Part shown: positions 57,053-64,000 of the stretch, piece by piece
How positions within the stretch are numbered: the stretch's first letter is position 1
How the letters are laid out: every line of letters begins with the position of its first letter
DNA from: Rhizoclosmatium globosum
Taxonomy: Eukaryota; Chytridiomycota; Chytridiomycetes; Chytridiales; Chytriomycetaceae
Direction of reading: 5' to 3'
Assembly (NCBI GenBank): GCA_002104985.1
Contig: MCGO01000123.1
Span: 55,746-119,745, forward strand
DNA: 64,000 nt
Notes under the pieces: model-generated
Seen by the model: only the letters and a program-made list of their open reading frames with translations
Database searches by the model: none
Told to the model about the DNA's origin: nothing
Program-made: the position numbers and the translations under genes

Positions 57053-60000
57053 TCAACTACTGCTTCCCAGCTCATCGTGTCTTGCCCTCCAATGTTCAAC
57101 TTCACTCCTCAACGCGCCAATCTCGATAAGCGCGTCATTATATTGCTCCAGCACAGGTACTTTGCTTCCACCCAGTGTTGAATCAACCAACATTTTCTTG
57201 ATTTCAGAGTTACTCTTGATTGATGTTCTAGCTGAGCTTCGATAGTGTGTAGCCGTTGTTGTAGAGACACGTTTCGAGACATGAGCTTCTTCATGGTTGC
57301 CTGCATTTTATCCATGGATCCCTTCTTGTCTGGTCCCAGTGGAAGCGGCAGAACAATATCCGGAACGCCTTCTCCACCCTCAATAATCGATCCTTGAGAT
57401 GAAATATTGTCATGGGAACTGTACCCTGCGACACCAACACTGTTCGACCAACTATTGATGAGTGCGTTCATACTTGACGATGAAGTCCCCAAAGAGCTCA
57501 TTTGCAGCGCTTTCTCACTGGGAAGCCCTCTAGTCCTTCTTCCCTCGCCCCCAGTCGGTGATCCACTGCGCCTCGAAACTCCCGCCGAACTCATAACACT
57601 CTCAATCTTCTCATGCTGAACGTCAAGCAATTCGTGCGTTTGTTCCAGGTCTTTGGCAAGCTTGCCATGCGCATCAACCATCCAGCGAACCCACCCAGCA
57701 ACATCAACATCTTCAACTCGTTCCGCGCCAACACCTCGATTCCACCCAGCTTTTCCTTCAGCAGAGTCCCAGATAATCCGTTGAACCAAACCAATATTTT
57801 AACCAACCCCGCATAATCAGCCTGCAACTTCTCAGTCGCACTATACAGTGCACGTTCCTTCACCCCCAAACCTCCTTCTCTCTCAAAAACTTATTCTTCA
57901 AATCTTCAAGCTCGCGTTTCACTTCCCCAGCCTCCTTCACAGCAACAAGTCTTCATAAACCGCATCTTGAGCCCTCAAAGTCAGCTTGTACTTCAGAAAG
58001 CTCTTCTTTTGTCTCCAAGAGCTCTTTGGCCAACTCATGGTTCCGGTTTTGAAGACTCGTAATCAAGTCCTTGCTTTCTGTCGCGTCTCCCTTTTGGAGG
58101 ATGGTGTTCCCGATGTCGGCTTGGGATAATCTGAGTCGTGCAAGGTCACCTTCTGTTCTGTTGAGCGCGTCAAGAAGGCTTTGCGATTTCGCCTGAGACG
58201 CGTGGTACCGGTCTTTCATGGTTTCCAGTTGGTGACAGAGTCTGTCAACGTCGTATTCGTGTTTTGGCGATAAACGGCGTTATATTCTGCGAGAGGAATT
58301 GAGTCCGAGCTGTTATTCGACTCTTTAAGTTTCCGATTCAGTTCAGCATGGCGGGTATAAGCGGCTTCAAGTCTTGGGTGAGGGATTGAATAGCTTCAGA
58401 GAGATGCTCATTTCCGATCGCAGCGTTTGCAGAATCAGGGGGTCGGCGGCAGCGGCTGATGGAGAAGTTGATTCCAGCTGTTCAAGTAATTCGTCACGTT
58501 CTTGAAGAAGTGCGGTCGTCTCAGTTTCGAGCATTTCAAGAGCATTTCGAGCGCATGAATTTTGGTTTGGTCTTCCTTTGAAGTTGACGATGATTCTTGT
58601 GCATGTCGCAGAGCGTTTTCAAGTTCTGCAATTCGCAATCGTGAGTCTGATTTCAACGTTGCAAGATCCATGTCCTTTAGTTCAAGTGCTTTCTCTAGCT
58701 CAACGACGCGAGTTTCAGCACTAACCGAACGAATGTCCGACGTTGATATTGAATTCAGATTCGTAAGTCTCTCCCGTTCCCATAGCTTGAATGGTTTCCT
58801 CCAAAACACCGATTTTGGCTTTGAACTCAGCTTCCCGCTCCTGAAACTCAAGATTTCTACGTTCAGACTCCCGCTTGTACTTGTTGACTTCAATTTGTAA
58901 GTGTTCCACTGCTTCCACCGCACCAGCAAAACAGCATTTGCTGCGATGCCTCGATACTTTGTTTCCGTTCCTCAATCCATCGTAAACGTTCTTTATCCCA
59001 CTGAGCTTTCAAAGCAGCTAGATCGTGATCTTTCTTTGTCATTTCTTCCTTCAGCTTTTTGATACTGGCTGCACCTTCATGAATCGCCTGCTTTGCTTCA
59101 GTCTGATCCCGAACACTTTCTTCAAGTTGTCGTGAGACGCCTTCATAATCCTCTCGTAACAATGAATTATCTTTTGCCAACCGTGCGTTGACTGATTCCA
59201 ATTCATCCACTTTCCGAACAGCATCTTGCAACCGCCGCGTAAGTTCAGTCGTCCTGTCGAACCAGTTCCATTCAGCATATACAGTGAACCATCGTCGCTC
59301 TCAACGCCAGGACTCCGTGTCCGCCTTAAATCCAAATTCTCAACTTCAAGCGTCTTTATCGTCGCTTCCATCTCCTTTGCCGCCACTTTCAGAGCCACAA
59401 CTTGGTCCTGCAACATCCGCACACCTTCTCCATCCCGACTCTTTTCTAAATCAACACGAAGCCGCGCATTCTGCTCACTCAAAAGTTTCAGTGCCTGCTC
59501 CAGTTCCCTCGCGTTCCTTCCTTCCTTGGTTTCATCTTCAACACCAACTTCCCACGTCTGAGTCTCAATCGTGCGCGCGTCAGTACTTCCTCGACGTATG
59601 GGGTAAACCTTGACCATATTGCTCCCTCCACCAGCTTCCATCTCTCGCACCCGTCGAGCAAGTCCCACACCCCACGCCTTCACAGCCTCCAAAGTACCAT
59701 TCTGAACGACTGATGGATCGAATTCTTTTTCTGCGCATGCACGGATGACGGATCGAAGGAGAGTTAGTTCTTGGGTCTGGTTGTCGAGTTTATTCTGGAG
59801 GGATGCAAGTTGGATGTGTTCGGTGGTGGGTATGGTGGGTATAAGTTGCGATGGTTGTAGTTGTTGCGAATTGTTGGACGGGGGTATAAGGGTGAGTTGT
59901 TGGTTGTTTTGCGTGGGTGATGAACTGGCGATGTAGGTAAGTTTGTGATTTGAGGAGTGGGGCTTTTCGCGAGAAGAGCGGTCGTGATGGATGCAAGCTG

Positions 60001-60567
60001 AATCAAGAACATTTAGGTACGTAGCATTAGATTTTAGATTGGATACATACTTGAGCAGTGAGCTGATCACTTGTGCCTTCCGTTCCTCAATGTCTGCCAT
60101 TGAAGGAGTGCTACACAAGATAGTTAGTCTCTTCTGCTATATATAAACGATAGATCTTACCTAGTACCAGTCCGATGCACCGTCTTCTTCTTCCGTTCAA
60201 CGTGTTTCACAACATAGACCCTGTCACATCGGGCCCCCTCTCGTAACTGTTTGTCATTGTTCCCGCTGCCGCACAATATTTGTATGTGAAGTAGGTGAAG
60301 TGAATGACTCAGTGGTTTGGGATGCGGTAAAGCGGGGGTTGTTGAGTGTGTTTGATGGAGAGATTGAATGATTGGAAGTGTGTGACGGGGCTTCAAACTG
60401 CGGCGTTTGAATAGTCGGAGTTAAAGATGATGTGGTTGTGGATGCGATTGGTGGGATGGGCGAAGACCGCTTCAGTTGGAACTTGGAGAGCTGTTTCAAG
60501 GCTTTAGCTTACTATACACGGCTTAAATGCAGGAAGTATCGTACCTTCTTCTGGCCATTTTGACCAT
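57053..60567 (-). CDS. Long coiled-coil protein, frame broken repeatedly
   Basis: The product begins near MVKMARRR (60567). An intron at about 60121-60165 joins HRTGT to STPSMADIEERKAQV. Much of the rest is heptad-rich: LQNKLDNQTQELTLLRSVIR, LEQALKLLSEQNARLRVDLE, VRKVDELESVNARLAKDNSL, and a C-terminal segment VPVLEQYNDALIEIGALRSE ending at 57053. Total length would be roughly 1,000 residues. Shifts occur near 60290, 59240, 58930, 58480, 57900 and 57190. It resembles centrosomal, Golgi or transport scaffold proteins in general form only; no specific family was identified. Boundaries between exons and errors are uncertain. Confidence 0.55.
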
Positions 60568-60848
60568 TTCAGCCTTGTCCAAGGATCCATCCATGTGTAC
60601 AGTGTGGGTGCAAGAATGCAAAGCACGTTTGGGTCAAAATTAATTTGCAATGCAAGACTGAAAGAATATAACAATGTTGTTTCAGTGAGAGGCGAATTAA
60701 AGTTCAGACGTAAGGTGCAGGCGTTCCATGATCGTTAAGTTTGAGGGAGTCTTGTTTCCTGTTGATTTCATAACGTAGAATCGAATATGAAATAGTATAC
60801 CAAAAAGGTTGAGGCGTTCTCAGATTCTCCAAAAAATCCATCTCTGAA

Positions 60849-61467
60849 ATGACGATCGTTCATCGCGTTCACAACTTTCACCAATTTGACCTTACTCTCG
60901 CAACATCTCTTGCTGATGCGCGTGGACGAGTGTTTGTTATGACCTTTGGAAGCGAAGACCCAGAAACGGGGAGTCCTGGTGAGTTGTGTTGCTGCATGGC
61001 ATTGCGTCATCCAAACTGATGTTGCTTTGTTGGCTCACAGGTGTCCTGATTCAAGAGCTGGGTAAGATCTTTTGATTAGGATACGTTTCAGAATACTGAT
61101 GATTGAACGATGTTGTAGAATGCCGCTTATCCGAAAGGCGATTGAGAAAGTATCTAACGCCACCCTCCTGGAGTGTCCAACTGGAGATAAGCCGAATGGA
61201 AAGACCCGAATAATCCATACAGGCACCATAAGCTCTTAAAAGCTTCGCGGATTCCAACAATCTATGAAATAAGCCATGATGGAAAACGCGTCCTCCAGCA
61301 ACTCGTTGAGAAGGAGGTGACAGAAGATAACTTGAACAAGTTTATTGAAAATAATGGAGATAGTGTTGGAGTATGGCGAGTTGGTGTTGGGTATCAAGGA
61401 TGGACTCTGGCCTTTGTATTGACTGTGGTGTTTGCCGCGTTCTTCTTTACGACAACTCGTTATTAGC
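60849..61467 (+). CDS. TXNDC17-like thioredoxin-fold protein with C-terminal membrane helix
   Basis: Three exons (60849-60978, 61041-61061, about 61120-61467). FVMTFGSEDPETGSP leads to a W-C-P-D-S motif at the exon 1/2 junction, then PLIRKAIEKV, LLECPTGDKP, WKDPNNPYR, ASRIPTIYEI, all typical of TXNDC17/TRP14. The second Cys of the usual WCPDC is Ser here, which implies a monothiol or inactive site. After the fold comes WTLAFVLTVVFAAFFFTTRY, a tail anchor not found in the animal protein. Two single-base losses (near 60978 and 61193) must be assumed to keep the frame. Confidence 0.7.
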
Positions 61468-61517
61468 TCGCTGAAATGATAAAGAGATGTATTTTGATGA
61501 TTTGTTTCTATCGAAGA

Positions 61518-62130
61518 ATGATGCAGTCATCCACAACCAAAGCAGACTTTACCCACACGCCATGTTACTGCGAAGAAAACACACTGCTCCTTCTCAAACA
61601 ACTATTATCCCAGCTTCATTCTGACACAAAAGGATATGCTGTCTTTGTCTCCAATCCATCAAAATCCATCCCTATTTGGCACCAAACGAAAGGAAACCCG
61701 TCGTATGGGACTACCACGTCTTTGCAATCATTCAGTCTTCAACCAGTTTCCTAGTGTACGACTTGGACTCCACACTGCCCTTTCCGTCCACTGCCGAAGT
61801 CTACTCAAAACTTGCACTGCCCATCCTTGATCCTGAATTGACAAGTACCATCGATATTACCGCGTTGTTGAAGCACACGAATACATCAAGACATTTGCAT
61901 CGGATAGACGGCATATGCAGAAGGATGGGGAATGGATGGCGCCACCTCCTTCGTATCCTGGATTTGAATCGGAGGGAACGTTTTTTAATCTAGATGTGTA
62001 TTGGACAATGGGGCCTGATGATGTCGAGGCTGGGGATAGAGGAGATGGTTTTGGACGTGTGTTTGATGAGGAGGGTTTCGGGAATGGCTACAGAATGGTC
62101 TGGAGCAGACATGATAGCCTAGAGCCGTAG
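61518..62130 (+). CDS. Protein N-terminal glutamine amidohydrolase (NTAQ1-like)
   Basis: Single exon of about 204 residues. Catalytic triad motifs of the family are visible: CYCEEN (Cys), VVWDYHVFAI (His) and FLVYDLDSTLPFPS (Asp), plus IPIWHQTK and ASDRRHMQKDGEWMAPPPSY in the C-terminal half. The enzyme converts N-terminal Gln to Glu as the first step of an Arg/N-degron branch. Two one-base losses in A runs (near 61697 and 61842) split the frame; both halves are so well conserved that consensus error is the simpler reading. It lies 51 bp after the thioredoxin-like gene. Confidence 0.8.
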
Positions 62131-62183
62131 TACAATACAATCAATATAATTATGCCCATTTTCAAAACAAAGTATTTAGTGTA

Positions 62184-63057
62184 ATGAATCATGATAAAAA
62201 GGACATGTCAAACCAAAACACGCCACCATCCAAGTTCGCCATCGAAGCCCTACCCCAAGAGCTACTTGATTTGATCGTCCCGTATCTCGACGGTGTTTCA
62301 CTCGTTCGCTTCTTCCGATCTGTGCCGCACCTGAGCCACTTTGCCATAACCCTCTTTAAGGCAGGAACTTCTTCTCAAACGCCCAAATGAACTGTGGCGA
62401 TTTCGCGATCGACGGGAACTGCCACGCTCTTTGAGCAAATCATCCAAGTTTGCGAATTGTTGGTTTGAAATGGTTTTGGGTGAATTGGCAGTGCTGTTGA
62501 CACGATACAATTGCTCGGCGAGAATGTCGTTTGTTCCACTTGACGAGATTGTTTGATGGACAAGCTGGTTTGTAAGAGTCGAGCTGGCGTTTGAGTACAT
62601 GGACCCGGTGTCACTGTATAACTGGTCGTTACTGGGGAAGGACGTGCATACGATATCTTGGTACTTTTCATTCAAGGAGACTCTTCTCCTGAGGATCTCA
62701 AAGAGCAGGCACGCTCTTGTCACCATGAACCCTCAACAAATTGTTGCTCCTCCAGATGTTCTCGCTGAAGCTTTACCTGACTGCACACGACTACGTTCGC
62801 TGACATTCAGATGTTTTCGTAAAATCGTACCGTTTTCGCATTTGATACCAAGGCTGAATTCACTTCGAGAACTTCACCTGATTGATGCAAATTCAACAAC
62901 ACGTCGAAGTGTGATTCTCGAACTGCCAAATAGCAGTATCACAAAGTTTATCATATCTGGGTTTAATGTGATGGATGATGAGGAAGAGCAGATGCTGCGG
63001 TTACTTGGATTTATGTCTCCAGCGGACGACGGGATCTGGCTACGGATACGATCTTGA
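62184..63057 (+). CDS. F-box protein, frame broken
   Basis: The N-terminus has an F-box (IEALPQELLDLIVPYLDGVS, then LVRFFRSVPHLSHFA), which would link a substrate to an SCF ubiquitin ligase through Skp1. Downstream, in other frames, lie LLKRPNELWRFRDRRELPRS and a Leu-rich segment (CTRLRSLTFRCFRKIV, LNSLRELHLIDAN) that looks like irregular LRRs. At least two frame changes (near 62365 and 62575) are required. It may be one F-box/LRR gene with base errors or a decayed copy. Confidence 0.55.
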
Positions 63058-63153
63058 TGCGTTCGCTACTATGTTAATTTTAGAATGTACACGCGTCGAA
63101 TATCTAAATATAGCCCTTCTTTTTCAAGTTTTTTCCATCTAAGAAAGTTCGAG

Positions 63154-63394
63154 ATGACAAACAATACAGATGTCTCGCCTCTTAACTCGGGAGACACTGC
63201 CTGGATAGTCACTTCCGTTAGTTATTCCGTGTTTTATTTCACTTATCATGAATATAACCATCAGGCAGAGTGTCCTCGTGTTTATCCAAATCCCCGCAGT
63301 TGGTTTCTTTTATGCTGGACTCGCTGAATCAAAAAACTCGTTGAGCACTCTACTATCAGTTTTGCTTTGTGCATCTGTTGTCATTATTCAATGA
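63154..63394 (+). pseudogene. Truncated ammonium transporter, copy 3
   Basis: Starts like copies 1 and 2 (MTNNTDVSPLNSGDTAWIVTS), has the same first intron, and continues SVLVFIQIPAVGFFYAGLAE and SLSTLLSVLLCASVVIIQ, then stops. Copies 1 and 2 continue with W-x-L-F-G-F at this point. Only about 60 of 480 residues remain, so it cannot form a transporter. Confidence 0.8.
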
Positions 63395-63548
63395 AGATGA
63401 TACGGTAACGATGGAGCGGGCTTTGAGGAGGATACGGAATGAGACGATGCGTCATTTGGTTGGTGTTGATGACGTCAAGGTTTGGAAACGGAAAGAAAAG
63501 GATTTGAGAGATGACTTGGATGGGAAGAAGAAGGGTTGGCTGTGGTGA
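63395..63548 (+). pseudogene. 3' end of an unrelated coding sequence fused behind the Amt fragment
   Basis: In another frame an open stretch reads MERALRRIRNETMRHLVGVD and continues, highly charged, to KKKGWLW and a stop. It has coding-like composition but no start of its own and no match I recognise. It looks like the tail of another gene joined here by rearrangement. Confidence 0.4.
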
Positions 63549-63665
63549 ATAAATACGCATGACCAGAACTGAAGTTTCCAGCTTATGATCGGTCTGGAGT
63601 GGATTAGACAACCATTCACTCCCACAATAACATATAACTAATCAAGATGGCTCAAGCATATCTAT

Positions 63666-64000
63666 TTACACTATTGACTGTTTTCCCATCTCTGATTCCG
63701 TTTGCAATGTTCGCAACAATGAACACTCTTCCTGTACTAACTCAACCTCTGTTCCATCCATCTTCTTCTTCTTCTCCTTTTCACTTTTTGAAGTCAAGAC
63801 AATCTTTGCAGTAATCAGAATCAGACCAAAGAAACACTCGATGATCAAGGGAATTGCACCCGCCCAAGCACCAATTAGGCCCGTATAGATTGCCGACATT
63901 GTCAGACCAGCAGTGTATAGTATAGTAAAAGAGAGAGAGACATCGTCAGCCGACTGATGGTTGTTGTTAAGAGAGAGTAACAAGAATCACAAGTACATCG
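63666..64000 (-). CDS. C-terminal part of a membrane protein, runs off the window
   Basis: Reading into the window from its right edge, an exon probably starting after an AG at about 63955 encodes two helices (FTILYTAGLTMSAIYTGLIG and AIPLIIECFFGLILITAKIV) and a charged cytosolic tail (SKSEKEKKKKMDGTEVE ... MGKQSIV). The stop is at 63666. The N-terminal part lies outside, so the family cannot be named. Confidence 0.6.

Noticed and set aside
1..64000. CRISPR arrays, rRNA genes, telomeric repeats, riboswitches
   Set aside because: No regularly spaced repeats, rRNA core sequences, telomere-like tracts or TPP-type motifs were recognised by eye.

Overview
The window is nuclear DNA of an early-diverging zoosporic fungus, most likely a chytrid (Chytridiomycota). 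The grounds are many short introns (about 45-70 nt, GT-AG, one GC-AG), fungal families (Zn2Cys6 regulators with a shared C-terminal domain, Mep-type ammonium transporters), and families that are rare or absent in Dikarya but known from chytrids (class C GPCR, Crinkler-type protein, TIR-Sel1 proteins, abundant cysteine-rich secreted proteins). I made this assignment from gene content alone, with no alignment or search.

Region 1 (0-25.8 kb) mixes housekeeping and accessory genes: an importin-alpha-like ARM protein, a low-complexity Q/S/P-rich protein, a small membrane protein, tRNA-His(GTG), a receptor that joins a PstS-like phosphate-binding domain to an EGF-like segment and a class C 7TM domain, two tandem TIR-Sel1 genes, a lysine/aspartate-rich repeat protein, two duplicated 8-Cys secreted peptides, a secreted HELIE-motif protein, 3-hydroxyisobutyrate dehydrogenase, a secreted protein with five 6-Cys modules, an MSP-domain protein, an isochorismatase-fold protein lacking its catalytic residues, a Crinkler-like protein and a mitochondrial-looking Ola1/YchF ATPase.

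Region 2 (25.9-44.5 kb) holds six paralogous Zn2Cys6 regulators, five on the minus strand and one divergent, with a TMEM43-family gene and an NAD kinase between them and an orphan leucine-rich-repeat tail at one edge. One regulator carries two zinc clusters in tandem. All share a C-terminal block ending in W-R-L-F-W-K-L.

Region 3 (45-54.5 kb) has two ammonium transporters followed by three copies of a seven-helix membrane family that I do not recognise. One copy is split by a 1.5-kb insertion flanked by a 6-bp duplication. Region 4 (54.7-64 kb) has a CofD/YvcK-like protein, a long coiled-coil protein, a TXNDC17-like thioredoxin-fold protein with a C-terminal membrane segment, an N-terminal glutamine amidohydrolase, an F-box protein, a truncated third ammonium transporter and the 3' end of another membrane gene.

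From about 47 kb onward many reading frames are broken by single-base gains or losses, often in short homopolymers, and frequently in otherwise well-conserved genes. Consensus error is a serious alternative to pseudogenisation there. The strongest biological leads are the PstS-GPCR chimera, the TIR-Sel1 pair, the 7TM family with its insertion, the regulator expansion and the Crinkler-like gene.
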